Source: Diphasiastrum complanatum
Lineage: Eukaryota > Streptophyta > Lycopodiopsida > Lycopodiales > Lycopodiaceae
Direction: 5' to 3'
Length of the DNA: 64,000 nt
Assembly (NCBI GenBank): GCA_029204225.1
Contig: CM055098.1
Coordinates: 46,452,985-46,516,984, forward strand
The notes beneath the pieces are model-generated. The model had not been told where the DNA came from, made no database searches, and saw nothing but the letters and a program-made list of their open reading frames with translations. Made by a program: the position numbers and the translations under genes. Positions 50,601 to 61,281 of the stretch are shown in pieces. Numbering within the stretch: position 1 is the first letter of the stretch; each line of letters opens with the position of its first letter.

Positions 50601-50837
50601 ATAGACTGCCAAATTCCAAGAAATAATAGTGTTTTATCTCCGCTGCTCCACTTCTACATAGTAGACAAACCGTTACTCCCAAGGTACCATTGACTGGCAA
50701 CATCTTCCCATTTCTGATTTCAGGTCATGTGAGCTGATGTGTATCTTCATTCTGTTTTTCCTTAGCTGAAGGACCCATAAGTAAATTGTTGTGGATCGAC
50801 ATATCATTTTACCATCACCTATAAAGGGCAAAACCAC

Positions 50838-53542
50838 ATGGTCACCCTCAACCCGCAGCTAGTTTCATTAGCTCTTACTCTTTTACACTCCAGCTACCTA
50901 CCAGCCACTCGAACCCTCACAAAATTCACCGTCTTCTTCCGTCCCAATCATGATGACATGAAGACAAAAACCAACGACGGGTACTTGATTTTGCAAATCA
51001 AGAATCCAAACCTCCGTAACGCGTAGATTTTCTATCCGACACAATCATTGTGAGCTCCACCATTCCCTCCACGTGTCCAAGAAAGTCATCTTCATGACGA
51101 CCATGATGGAAGGACCAAGATTGGGCCTCATGCCTCATAAAAGAATTGTAGGCTACTTTCAAGCACCCTCACAGATCACCTACGGTGGTCTCATCATTGT
51201 CATCGCATTCACGCACCAGGAACATCTAGGTGTCAGGACGCCCACACCCACCTCTCCATCTGCTAGCCTATCCTCACAAGATCCGCTCGCACAATTGTAC
51301 AGTCACCACCCGCTTTTGTCTCACCACCCACACCATCTAGTCACATGCACTCCAGCCCCACCCATTCCTTCCCATTCTTCAAATCACTTCTCCTATCCAC
51401 AGCCCCATCCGTCCACAACTGTCTCTTCCCCGATCTCATCAACCATCACAACTTCCATAGTTTCTTCCATCGTTTCTCCCGTAACTAATCTAGCCATCAC
51501 CATGTCATCCCCCCTCACTATCAGTATTCCACTAACCTCATCTCCCATTCATTCCACAGTTGTTTCCACCATTGCATCTCTAACTACCTCTATTGTCACC
51601 CCTGTTCTCACCACCGTATCCACCACCACTGTTCCACCCATCACCACCATTTCTGTCACCACACCGCTCCCACCATCCATCGTAACTTTGCCACCTTCGA
51701 CTAGCTCGGACTCTCATGCACTGGGATGTTGGACTGCCTTAACGGGCCTCCAGCAACAAATCCACCAGATGCTCGATGAACGAGCTACTGAGCAATCTCG
51801 CGGCCAACTGGTGGCAGGGCAAATGTTGCAGGCCTTGACTAATCAGGTCGTGCAGGCTTGACTGATTAGGTCGTGCAGTTTAAAAAAGAGAATGAAGAAG
51901 ATAGGACAGAGATCCAGGGCCAGCAACTCAAGGACTAGTTGAAGAAAGCAGAACAAGCGGCTCAGTAGCATACATAGCTCGTGTCCAACCTTCAGATCGA
52001 GCTCATCCAAGAAAAGACCGTACGACAAACGTATCAATCAGACTACCAACACCTCGTGCTGAAACATATGACGTTGGAGCGGGAGCTGAATCTCTCAGAG
52101 CCAATGAGAGATCGCTCAAGGACTATGTCTGCACCCTGGAACAAAATGTTTCAGAGAGCCTAGGCCAACTTTACCACCCAATAGGCGGCCTTGGAGCTCA
52201 AGGTCCAACAAGCATATCAACAAGTGCAAGACATCCAAGTTGCACTCGATCAGATGGTAGCGACGGTAGAAGAAGAGACACCGGCTGCCCAAAAACTCCA
52301 GAAGAAGCATGCCGAGTACTACAAGGATCACTCTGCCTGGGTGCTATAGGTCTATTAGGACCAATGCAAACTTCACAATGTTGTGCTCACCACCAAAACA
52401 TGGAGCTGGCAACCCTACACGCCATGCTGCAAGAAGACGAGCAAGCACTCAAGGTGACTGAAGGCCAACTGCACACCTTGAAGAAGCAATTCACCGCCAT
52501 TCTAGAGTTTTCCACTGCTCTAAACAACAATTTACCATTTTTTTTTCAATATCTCATTAGACTAGCTTTTTATTATTTTTCTTTGCCATTCTCAGCTCCC
52601 TCCCTCTCTAATTTTGGCATCATTCACATTTATCAGATTGCATCGGAGGCCAATAAAAATATATTTGTTTTTTCCATCCTTATTGGCTTTGTCCAGGTTA
52701 AGAATTTTGACTATTTCTGTGACGTTTTCGGGAGTCCTCCATTCCATTTTGTAGCAGGCCTTTGTGCCATCATCAAGTTTTCGCACGATTGATGCATCCA
52801 ATTGGAGCTAGATCACATGCATCAGCCCCCTCTCTTTGTTCCACCTTTGTTTATCCCTTCATCTTCACAACACTAGCAAGTAGGGTACGTGCCAGAGTAT
52901 CAACCATCAGGAGCAGAGAAGCAGTCTGACGCCCTTGTAGAGCACATCAAGCACTGCCACACTGCCATCGTTGCCCTTTCAGAAGCCCTTCGTCTCACAT
53001 ATAACGAGCTCCGAAACCTGTACTATAATTGCCATCAATACCATCCAGCCACCCTCATCATCTGTTACAACACGACCTTGGCACATTATAATGCCATTGT
53101 CCAAGATTCATCCATCAGGCATCCATGCCAAATCTCTGACTTTCCATCCATTGAATCTGCATCCAACATGGACTACCAGCAGTTTCAACTCACTTTTTTC
53201 CATTTTGACCTCCAAACTGGCGGAGACTGCACCTTCGGCCATGATCTCCAATATGCCACCCAGGCCGAAAAAACCACGTTTCCAATAGATCCTAACATGT
53301 CTGCGCTTGAGATTGCATCTCCTTCTCATGGCTCCTCACCACCTCATGCCATTTCACCCCCTCTCGTTTCAGCACCTCATGCTACCTCCTCACCCCCCAA
53401 ATCAGATCTTCAATCCACATCCACAATTCCTCCACGTCCCGTCGACAACCTCACTGGTCCTGTGGCGGTACACAAGCACTGGTACCAAAAGGTCTTCTTA
53501 GTACCTGACTTGAAACAGTCGGCCCTCTTTTTCCAACAATAA
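50838..53542 (+). CDS. Unassigned Ser/Thr/Pro-rich and coiled-coil protein region
   Basis: Plus-strand coding-like sequence in several blocks. At 50838-51026 it has FTVFFRPNHDDMKTKTNDGY. At 51073-51861 a frame of 262 codons opens with VIFMTTMMEG and KRIVGYFQAPSQITYGG, then has about 130 residues almost wholly of Ser, Thr, Pro, Val and Ile, and ends with a helix (LQQQIHQMLDERATEQSRGQ). From 51880 to 52510 coiled-coil stretches follow (NLQIELIQEKTVRQTYQ; LHAMLQEDEQALKVTEGQLH). At 52889-53542 lies LVEHIKHCHTAIVALSEALR with a Pro/Ser-rich tail. The coding strand is strikingly C-rich and G-poor compared with its surroundings. Between the blocks there are stops or introns. I know no family; an unusual Gag-like or transposon-borne protein is possible. 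Confidence 0.45.
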
Positions 53543-54290
53543 ATAAGATCACTAAGATCCAATCAAACCCTATGATCTTTGGTTACTAAAAATAGCACAT
53601 CCAACACCATTAACAATGTAGAATTCTAGTTATAACAATACATAGAAGCTACAAACTCAATAAGAGCCTGACAAAATAACATATGAATGATAAAGTACTA
53701 TCTCTGTTTGTACAATAATAGTAAGGTGCTTTCCTTCACATGTGTGAAACCAATACACTACTTAAAATAGCATTCTACACACAAGAATTCAAGATATCAA
53801 CAAGATAATGCACCAATTGTTGGATTTATCTCCTCTACTCTCCTAAATCCTATGTATAATTAGAACCCAGGCTCGTTGCATGGGAAGTTAGAAAAGAGAG
53901 TACTACAATATCTCCAAGAAACGAAAGACTATGGACTGTGTTATTCGAAGGAAGCTGGATTTCACATCGAATCTTACAGTGACGCAAGAGCAATATAAAT
54001 ACATGTGCACTACTTGTTGTAACTCATTCACTCAATTAGAGACACAACAGTGAGATAAGACAGCAAGAAATGTATATTGATGAGTCAGAATCAGAGTTAA
54101 TTTTTTCTTTTGATCAATAGTTTCTTATTGTTTAAATTGTCTTAAGTTGTCTCGTACTTCCGCATATTATTTCCGCATGCAAATTCAATCAAAGCATAAA
54201 TTGTTCTATTAGTACATAGATCAGATATAGTCCCGTTTGAAGACATTGATATCAGTTTGATTTATTCAAACTTTCATCATATTCTTTGTG
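53543..54290. other. AT-rich stretch with a copia RNase H scrap
   Basis: Around 53880-53990 the plus strand reads VLQYLQETKDYGLCYSKEAG and FHIESYSDARA, the start of a copia RNase H. The rest is AT-rich without a recognised gene; AATATAAATACATG at 53993 is TATA-like. Confidence 0.55.
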
Positions 54291-54543
54291 GACTATTTTT
54301 CATACAGATACTCCAATGATGCTTGTCGCATTTTTTGAACTGTTTCCCTATGTCGTTTTGAAAACGCAGCGAGTCTAGGCCCTCCAAAATCGTCTTCATC
54401 TCCATAATATCATTAACGTTGAAAATATCATGCAATATATAACACATGTTAATACATGAAAATTTACACCATTTAATTACAACAAAATTTACACCATTTA
54501 GTTACAAAAAGACATTGCATAGCCAAAAACTTACACCATTTAT

Positions 54544-55143
54544 TTACAAAATAGAGTTCATTAGATTTTGTATAATAGATGGCAATGGACGATTATAGTC
54601 ATATCTAATGAATAATTCATCTCTAGCTTGCAATGATTTACAAGCACAAACCATCACATAAGTACCTTTAAGGAATATAGTAAAACAATCTTCCATGCCA
54701 TTTTTACACTCTTCAAAAATACAATTTGTTAAACTAGGAAAAGCATAAGAACTATTAATATATCTTGCTATATTTCCAAATTTACATGGCCTTCCATCAA
54801 TGTATGTATACTTTCCACATCCCACCAACTCGCCCTGCTCTTCTCTCTCTTTTGTGAAGCATGCATTTGAATGTAAACCATATATTTGCATCCTCCAATA
54901 ATGTTTGCATAAAGCATGCCAATCACCCCAATTGTACTCAGGGCCTCCATACACCATGAGTGTGACATAACTACTTGGAGGCACATCCACATGAGTGTGG
55001 ATATACAAACTTAGGTCGGCGTCTAGAAATCGTAAGCTAGGCAAGAGCTGATAGGTTTGATTCCAGTATTGAAATGTATCACCTTCTCTACGGAAAGCAA
55101 TAGACTCTGGCCAACATCCAAATCGTACACGGTTGAACAGTTT
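54544..55143 (-). CDS. SET-domain exon (last large exon of a spliced gene)
   Basis: Open on the minus strand from 55143 to a stop at 54544, about 199 codons. It begins KLFNRVRFGCWPESIAFRRE and carries the C-terminal part of a SET fold: GRPCKFGNIARYINSSYAF, NCIFEECKNGMEDCF, VCACKSLQARDELFIRYDYN. The RYINSS...NCIFEE...DELFxxYDYN series matches the cofactor- and substrate-binding half of SET methyltransferases, which methylate protein lysines. The usual NHxxxPN pocket is altered (YINSS...TNC), so activity is uncertain. The acceptor CCATCTAG at 55144 joins in phase 0 to the donor after 55236 (AAAAAG then GTTAAA), a 92-bp intron. The gene looks transposon-borne or a solitary relative. Confidence 0.62.
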   Translation of the reverse strand, partial: KLFNRVRFGCWPESIAFRREGDTFQYWNQTYQLLPSLRFLDADLSLYIHTHVDVPPSSYVTLMVYGGPEYNWGDWHALCKHYWRMQIYGLHSNACFTKEREEQGELVGCGKYTYIDGRPCKFGNIARYINSSYAFPSLTNCIFEECKNGMEDCFTIFLKGTYVMVCACKSLQARDELFIRYDYNRPLPSIIQNLMNSIL

Positions 55144-55235
55144 CTAGATGGCAAATAGGTGTAGTGGGACAATACCTATGGTATCGGGTATTTGGTCCAA
55201 GTGGCACTCACATCACGAATATACAAAGTTTTAAC

Positions 55236-55650
55236 CTTTTTATTCAGTGCCCTGATTTCTCTTCGATGACGTGTTCTATCTACAAGAGAGCGGTCCATAG
55301 TATCAATGGAAAAAGATTTGGAGGGGCTCTCAATGGGTGATTCCATGACATTTTCAAATAACCTCAAAGAAAAATCTTCAATAGCATCAACATCCTTTAC
55401 TATGGACAGACATATGACCTTGTCAACATCGTCCACCAAATCTTCATCCAATGTTAATGATGATCCAAAATCTAGACAAACTCCCATTCTTTTTAGCCAT
55501 CCACTAGGTGATTTTGAAGGTGTGGATGGACAAGTCAACAATTCTTGCACGCCACCTGGTAACATAGGCGGATTGAGAGGAATCGTCTGTGGTTGTAGTT
55601 CGTTGGATGTAACATCAAGCACAATATTCTGATCAGAATCACGTTCACTT
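55236..55650 (-). CDS. Middle exon of the SET-domain gene
   Basis: A minus-strand frame reading VSERDSDQNIVLDVTSNELQ, then PGGVQELLTCPSTPSKSPSG, an acidic stretch (TLDEDLVDDVDKVIC) and RTRHRREIRALNKK, after which the donor GTTAAAAC fits. It is Ser/Pro- and Asp-rich with no known domain and probably a flexible linker before the SET part. The start of the exon is near TTTGCAAG at about 55650, but the exact acceptor is not certain. Confidence 0.55.
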
Positions 55651-55770
55651 ACTTGCAAATACAAACAACAAACAATACTCTTTTTTCAATAAGATAAATC
55701 ACCAAAAAACTTGCAAAACAAGAATGTTTGTAGCAAACTAGTGGATTGAGCAAACTATGTACCATGACAT

Positions 55771-55947
55771 GATCTTCAATCCCTTGATCATTTATAGGGT
55801 TTGAAGGACCCGCAAGCGCTTGATCAGGTTTTGGTGGAGGCCTCCTCCACATGTGATCATTGACTATGTGTCTTTTGCGATATTAAAATCCTTTGCAATC
55901 AGTACAATTACAACGGATCTTTTCATCCCATGGAGCCAGCTACATAA
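55771..55947 (-). CDS. Cys/His-rich exon of the SET-domain gene
   Basis: The minus strand after the acceptor TTTATGTAG reads LAPWDEKIRCNCTDCKGF, then YRKRHIVNDHMW and RRPPPKPDQALAGPSN, up to the donor ATG/GTACAT. The CxCxxC...HxxxxH spacing (C-N-C-T-D-C, then HIVNDH) looks like a small zinc-binding module as found in transposon-associated zinc fingers. One in-frame stop lies between the Cys and His parts, so this copy is decayed or spliced differently. Confidence 0.5.
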
Positions 55948-56147
55948 ATCAAAAGAAAAAATATCATTAGTGTCATATATTCGAGCACTCAAATATGGCT
56001 TGCAACTACAAAATTAGCAAGTATTTTAAAATTTAAAAAATTGTATGTTATGGAAATCTAAAAAAATTAGAACTACTTATAATGCAAACAATAAAAGATA
56101 CAAACAAACATGGTGAACAATATATTATTGTACTCATCCAAAAAGAT

Positions 56148-56770
56148 GTGGATATCGTCTTTGTGTCTCGTAAGGCACAACTGGAGACCTATTAGGTGGT
56201 CTGGATCAATCACTATCTAAAGTGCTAGACGAAACTCGATCTGCATGTATTGTTTTCAGTACTAACATCATTACTCTATATATATTTTGACTAGTGGCAT
56301 AAATCTACATTGCAAGAGAATAACAAGAGAGCCACAAACACATCATACAGAAATAGTGGATATAATAACGTTAACTAGACCTGCATCATGTGAAGGAGTA
56401 GGCGTCGAATGATCATGAGTATTAGGTCGTGGCACTGTTGATGAGGTAGTGGTTGGCTCACAAGAAACATGAACATTTGACGTCCTCCTAATGCCTTGAG
56501 GTCCAAGTCCATGCCCACGGATAGGGGCATTTCTGAAATCTCTCCAAAGAAGGCACTGCATAAATACAATTCATAGAAATCAGGAATATCAACATCAATT
56601 TTTCTCTTTGAAACATTGAGGATAGATATAAAAAATAAAAACTATAATTTGAAAATAAAGTGAACTTAATTACCTGCTGGGCTTTGCGAGCCAATGCTAG
56701 ACCTTTCTTGCGATCTAGGGGAGGTGCCTCCAATGGCCGATGTGGTCAATCATCTGACGAAACCATTCCT
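56148..56770 (-). CDS. Upstream exons of the SET-domain gene (three exons)
   Basis: Three exons are visible on the minus strand. Exon 56770-56674 ends DRKKGLALARKAQQ at a donor CAG/GTAATT. Exon 56564-56382 begins after ATTTATGCAG with CLLWRDFRNAPIRGHGLGPQ, and both junctions are in phase 0. It ends TPTPSHDA in phase 1 at CAG/GTCTAG. The exon 56242-56148 follows an acceptor CATGCAG in the same phase (RVSSSTLDSD, then RPPNRSPVVPYETQRRYPHL) and has one in-frame stop. Matching phases over two introns are good evidence for real splicing. The protein is basic and proline-rich with no recognised domain. Confidence 0.55.
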
Positions 56771-57315
56771 ACATCCATAGCAAAAAATACATTACTAACC
56801 ATAAATACCATGATCATTAACAAACGACGTCAAGCAACAATCCCGAAATTTATAAGTTGCAAGAAGTAAAGTCAACAAAAACATGTTTGTATAAGTAGAA
56901 AATTCATAGCATAGTTAATTTTGGTCGTGAAAAACAGGGTATTTCAACGAAGAATATGCACTTCCAAAATTTGAATCTAAATTATCAAGCAATGGTATCA
57001 AGGGATTATATTTTTTTCAAAAGAAGAGATTTTAAGCTTCTAGAACAAAAAATTATTAGCCTAAAAATATTGTCCATAAATCCAAGAATTATTAAAAAAC
57101 AAAAAACTTCATAAGCGTCACTAAATTATTGAAAAACGTTGTTGAAACGTCGCTATGTTTTTTGATTCTTAACATCTCCACAATGGAGAGAAGCTTTCAA
57201 TGGCATTCATAACAAATGAATGTCATACGTTTGTGCATGACAACTACCATACTCAACAATCACCAAGAGAGGCAAAATAGTAAACATCACTAGAAAAATT
57301 TATCCAAGAAAATTA

Positions 57316-57523
57316 CGTGGTCAAGCATAGCTTGAGCAACTTGTATTCTTTTTCTTTGAACCTTTAGATCATCTTTCATAGAAGGCAAATCTCTACCAAG
57401 AGAGTTGGATGACCTAGAATTGAAGGACTTCAATTGATCTTGAAGTTTGCCTAGCTCCATGAGCTCTATGTCCAACACCTTCCTGTGTGACTCAATCTGT
57501 TCTTTCGATGTTACTTTAGCCAA
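57316..57523 (-). CDS. Coiled-coil exon, possibly the first of the SET-domain gene
   Basis: Minus-strand frame MAKVTSKEQIESHRK, then LDIELMELGKLQDQLKSF and DDLKVQRKRIQVAQAML. Leu/Ile spacing fits a coiled coil. A donor (GACCAC/GTAATTTT) lies at about 57315. It is in the same orientation and order as the exons to the left. The first codons overlap a 27-bp word that is repeated at 58833. Confidence 0.45.
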
Positions 57524-58155
57524 TCAGCATGATCAGGAAAGCAAATCTATCATTACGTGATAGGACAATCAGCATGATGAGATTAGTAAAACAAATCTAT
57601 TATGTGATAGGACAATCAGCATGATGAGATCAGAAAAACAAATCTATTATGTGACAGGACAATCAGCATGATCAGAAAAGCAAATTTATCATTATGTGAC
57701 AGGACAATCAGCCTGATGAGATCAGCAAAACAAATCTATTATGTGATAGGACAATTAGCATGATCAAGAAAGCAAATCTATTATTACGCGACAAGATAAT
57801 TAGCATGATGAGATCAGTAAAACAAATCTATTATGTGACAAGAGAATCAGCATGATCAGGAACGCAAATCGATTAATATGTGATAGGGACAATCAGCATG
57901 ATCAGATCAGTAAAACAATTCTATTCTGTGACAAGAAAATTGGCAAGATCAAGAAAGCAAATCTATCATTAAGTGATAAGACAATCAGCATGATGAGATC
58001 AATAAAACAAATCTATTATGTGATAGGACAATCAACATGATTAGAAAAGCAAATCGATCATTATGTGATAGGACAATCACCATGATCATATCAGTAAAAC
58101 AATTCTATTCTGTGACATGAAAATCAGCAAGGTCAGGAAAGCAAATCTATTGTGA
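57520..58155. repeat. 46-bp minisatellite, about 14 copies
   Basis: Units contain AATCAGCATGATCAGRAAAGCAAAT or AATCAGCATGATGAGATCAGTAAAACAAAT followed by CTATTATGTGAYAGGAC. Unit starts fall near 57524, 57568, 57612, 57660, 57706, 57752, 57797, 57845, 57891, 57938, 57983, 58030, 58076 and 58122. Two unit types roughly alternate. Divergence between units is moderate, so the array is not brand new. Confidence 0.9.
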
Positions 58156-58444
58156 TAACACTGTGTGACAATTTGCCATCTGAGCTTTCATAGGGTTCCA
58201 TGTTCGAACTACTCGCTAAGACATTACTAATTACTGATAATCAATTATCTATTATTGCTAGTCACTAATTACTTACCGTTGCTAATTACTGATTATTCAT
58301 AATTAATCACTTGTTGTTAAGCTTTAGAAGGTAGCAAGTTAGAAAGTGAAAAATAATAACAACCATTCGGACGCAGATAGAGATGATACACTTCCGATTG
58401 AGATCCAATCCCACCAATCTCCATCTCTGATCCCTCTTTCCCTC

Positions 58445-58470
58445 CGCGCTTGCGGCTTTATAGATCGTGC
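58445..58470 (-). promoter_or_regulatory. Possible TATA box
   Basis: The minus strand reads TCTATAAAGCCGCAAGCGC, a good plant TATA box in a locally GC-richer stretch. Transcription would run leftwards, towards the minisatellite and the SET-domain gene, so it could be that gene's promoter. This is inferred from position only. Confidence 0.35.
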
Positions 58471-58829
58471 CAATAGGCGGCACAGATTGTGCCACATGTA
58501 AAATGGTGCCCCAAAAATCGAAGCAGTTTGTAAACTTAGCAGAAACTTCTTGTTCACACTTTGGGCTAAAATAATAGCTAGATTTACTTCATAGCGTCCG
58601 GCCCTAGCCTCAATTGAAGGGCTGAAAACATACACATGGCATGTTGTGGTTGGTTAGGAGTGATAGTAGACACATTTTGTGAGGGGCGATAGTAGACACA
58701 TCGCATCATGGGGCTGGTTAATAATAGCCCAATTTTGAGCCATAATCAGGCGTCTAAAATATTTTGAATCTCTAGATCTACAAATTCTACATATGGTATT
58801 CGTCATCCAATGGTGGGCTACTTGCAGTA

Positions 58830-61116
58830 GTGACTCAATTTGTTCTTTCGATGTTACGTCACTACATGCCAACAAACGTCGCTTAGATGTCACTACATGC
58901 CCACATATGTCGCTAATTTTTTGAAGTCAATTATGCATCACCTGACGACGTTTGCAGCAACATATACCCGTTGCCCAACGACAGACGATTTAAAATTTTC
59001 TTTGCACACCATTTTTGATATTTTCTCTCATTCTCAATCCTCTCATTTTGCTTTCTAGCTTCCTTGTTTGCCATTGCTCATTTTGCTTCCTTGCTTCCTT
59101 GCTTGCCATTGCTCATTTTCATAGTGATCTTGTTGCTTGTTACTTGTATTTTCATAGTGATCTTGTTACTTGTATTCTCATTTTCATTTTCATATTCATA
59201 GACTAATCTTGTTACTTGTTAGCATCTACTTAGTTGCAATCTTAGTGTTTACTGTAGTTTTCTTGCAGTAATTTACTGTAGTTTTCCATACAATTTATTT
59301 GTAGTTATGATTTCAATGTTTTTTACGTGGTTAGTTATTGTACCACTGGTTTTGATAGCCAGTGGAAGTGGTGGATGACGCATTCGGGATGACCAGTTGT
59401 CTAGTCCTTTTGGGGGGCACACTTCTGAGGGTGTGCCCCCTCTAGCGGCGATCGTAGCTCCAACGGTGGCCGTGAAGGTTTCACCTGTGGTAGTGACCAC
59501 GAGACGACACTACGTCTCTTTAGAAGTATGCACCCTTCTGAGTGCACGACGATCTATGAGCAGTCGATGCGTGAGGATGTGATGACTAGGCTGCCTATCC
59601 CTACTGGCGAGTCTAGCACACGCCCATATGATATTCATGCTGATGGATCTTTGAATATGGGCGCCAATAATGGATATTTGGTCATGAGACGAGCTCGTGA
59701 ATTGACCAAATTATACACTAGCAATCCTCTCCACGGTTGGCGCATATAGCCACGAGATGAGAAGGATCATATCATAGAGGCATTTAGGGAATTTCCATGT
59801 GACTATCCATTTAGTATTAAATGGATGGAGGGAAAGCTTGGTGAGCACATGCGTCACTATCGTAACAAGCTCTGCCAACAATCTCGAAGGCCAGGTAGAC
59901 CAGGCAAGCCAACCTTGTGTAGCAAAATTACCTGGACTTCCCTCACGAGTGAGTTTAGGAAAACTCCCCATAAATATGACAAGCACAAGGAAACAACAAG
60001 AGTAAGAATGAGCATGAATAGTATCAGTCATCTTGGCTCCAGGGGGAAAACAACATTTTAAAGATTATTTTGTGAGCAATTTTTAATCCTAAATTGCATT
60101 GTTAAGTTCTATTCATAGTTTGAGTCAACTAAATTATATTTGTAGCTCGATTGCTAACAAGTTTATTTTATGTGTCTACAGAATGCGATCTATGGCAGAG
60201 TTCCAAGTGATGAAGAATATAAACTCTGCTACAATCGTAATTTTGAGAACATGCATAGGAAATTCGAAAGTAAAGGCATCTTTCCAATAGATCAGATAAA
60301 CCCTAACTTATTTCTTGATAGTTGAATTTACTCTTTGGTTTAAATAGGATTGCATTGCATTCAACTTTCACAAAATACGTATGTACCTCATGTTCAATTA
60401 AAATAAGATTTTGTATTGTATTCAAATTTCTCAAAGTACTTGTGATTTTGTGTGCAAAGTGATGAAGCGCAAGAGGAGTAGATTGATCAAGAACTTGTGC
60501 AGGATCAGGAAGTCGAGGGGACGATGAAGGAAACTGGTGGCAGCGGTGGGGGTACCAGTGGTACTGACGACGACGACGACGAGCAAGCAAGCATTCGTAG
60601 AGGTGATGCCTTCTTCTCAGATGAAAACTAAAGCTACACCTGTAAAAATGTAAATATTTTTTTGTAAATCAAATACATATGCATACACATTGCGATTTAT
60701 AATACGTAACACAGAAAGCGTGAGCAATTTTGATCAATGCTAGTGCTCACCTTTGAAAAATAGCAATAGAATCCCTCAAAATAGAGAGAGGTTGCCCATT
60801 ATGTACTCTCCAAACAAAAAAAATAGGGCCTCGTGACTGCAAATGAGCACCCGCGGGCCCCAATTTTTTTTTTAAATTGCAACAAACGTCGTTGGGACTC
60901 TAAACCACAACGAATGTTGTTGGGCGATGCTACCTAAAAAATGGGTCAGGGATGTTTGTGCGACGCTTGCATTAGTGTCGCACAAACATCGCTCAAGCTA
61001 GCACCCCATACGTTGCTCGATGACATACAAGCGTCACCCTACGACACTGTGTATCCTGCACAGAAAAGGACTCAAGAGAACTAGTGACGTTTTGGCGACG
61101 GTTATAAACGTCACTA
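58830..61116 (+). mobile_element. Probable DNA transposon with CGTCGC-rich ends
   Basis: Two regions rich in CGTCGC/GCGACG words (58845-58980 and 60880-61280) enclose a spliced plus-strand gene. The words come in both orientations, as in subterminal repeats of CACTA (En/Spm) elements, and CACTA/TAGTG pentamers occur at 58860 (CGTCACTACATG) and 61082-61116. Clear terminal inverted repeats and a 3-bp TSD could not be fixed, so the ends are approximate. A shorter GCGTCAC...CGTCGC block near 57116-57163 suggests the element may reach further left, perhaps including the SET-domain gene. Confidence 0.45.
59440..60631 (+). pseudogene. Spliced plus-strand gene, Ptta/En-Spm-like (tentative)
   Basis: Exon 1 (about 59440-60001) reads MHPSECTTIYEQSMREDVMT, DIHADGSLNMGANNGYLVMR, DEKDHIIEAFREFPCDYPFS, IKWMEGKLGEHMRHYRNKLC and RRPGRPGKPT; one in-frame TAG lies near 59750. 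A donor (AGA/GTAAGA at 60002) and an acceptor (TGTCTACAG at 60181) join in phase 0 to exon 2: NAIYGRVPSDEEYKLCYNRN and FENMHRKFESKGIFPI. A third exon (about 60460-60631) ends in an acidic tail (GTDDDDDEQASIRRG, SDEN, stop). The IIEAFxxF...WMxxxLxxHMRxYRxKL pattern resembles the Ptta/En-Spm family of plant transposon proteins. Its place between CGTCGC-rich ends agrees. Confidence 0.5.
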
Positions 61117-61280
61117 CGCGACGATCAGCTACTTTTCAAAATTCATGCTCGAAAATGATTCGACGTCATAGCAACACCTAATTGTCGCTCTATCGTTGCG
61201 GTGTGACAGTCCCAAATAATTTGAATTGGTTGTCGTATGGCAATGTTTATTAGAAAGTATCGCTCGGCGACGGATGTAAT
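60880..61280. repeat. Subterminal-type repeats (CGTCGC/GCGACG)
   Basis: Many copies of ACGTCGTTG, GCGACGCTTG, TGTCGCAC, GCGACG and CGTCACTACG in both orientations. It includes the inverted repeat TAGTGACGTTT (61082-61092) and AAACGTCACTA (61106-61116), and TGTGCGACGC...GTGTCGCACA at about 60957-60986. Confidence 0.7.
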
Positions 61281-61281
61281 G

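Noticed and set aside
53307-53501. Proline/histidine-rich overlapping frames at 52971-53501
   Set aside because: They are shadows of the C-rich plus-strand frame at 52889-53542.
57288-57300. CACTAGAAAAATT as the left terminus of a CACTA transposon
   Set aside because: No matching right terminus or 3-bp target duplication could be found. The match to CACTA is only the first few bases.
57520-58155. CRISPR-like array
   Set aside because: Units of about 46 bp are repeated as a whole with no unique spacers, and the window is plant nuclear DNA. It is a minisatellite.
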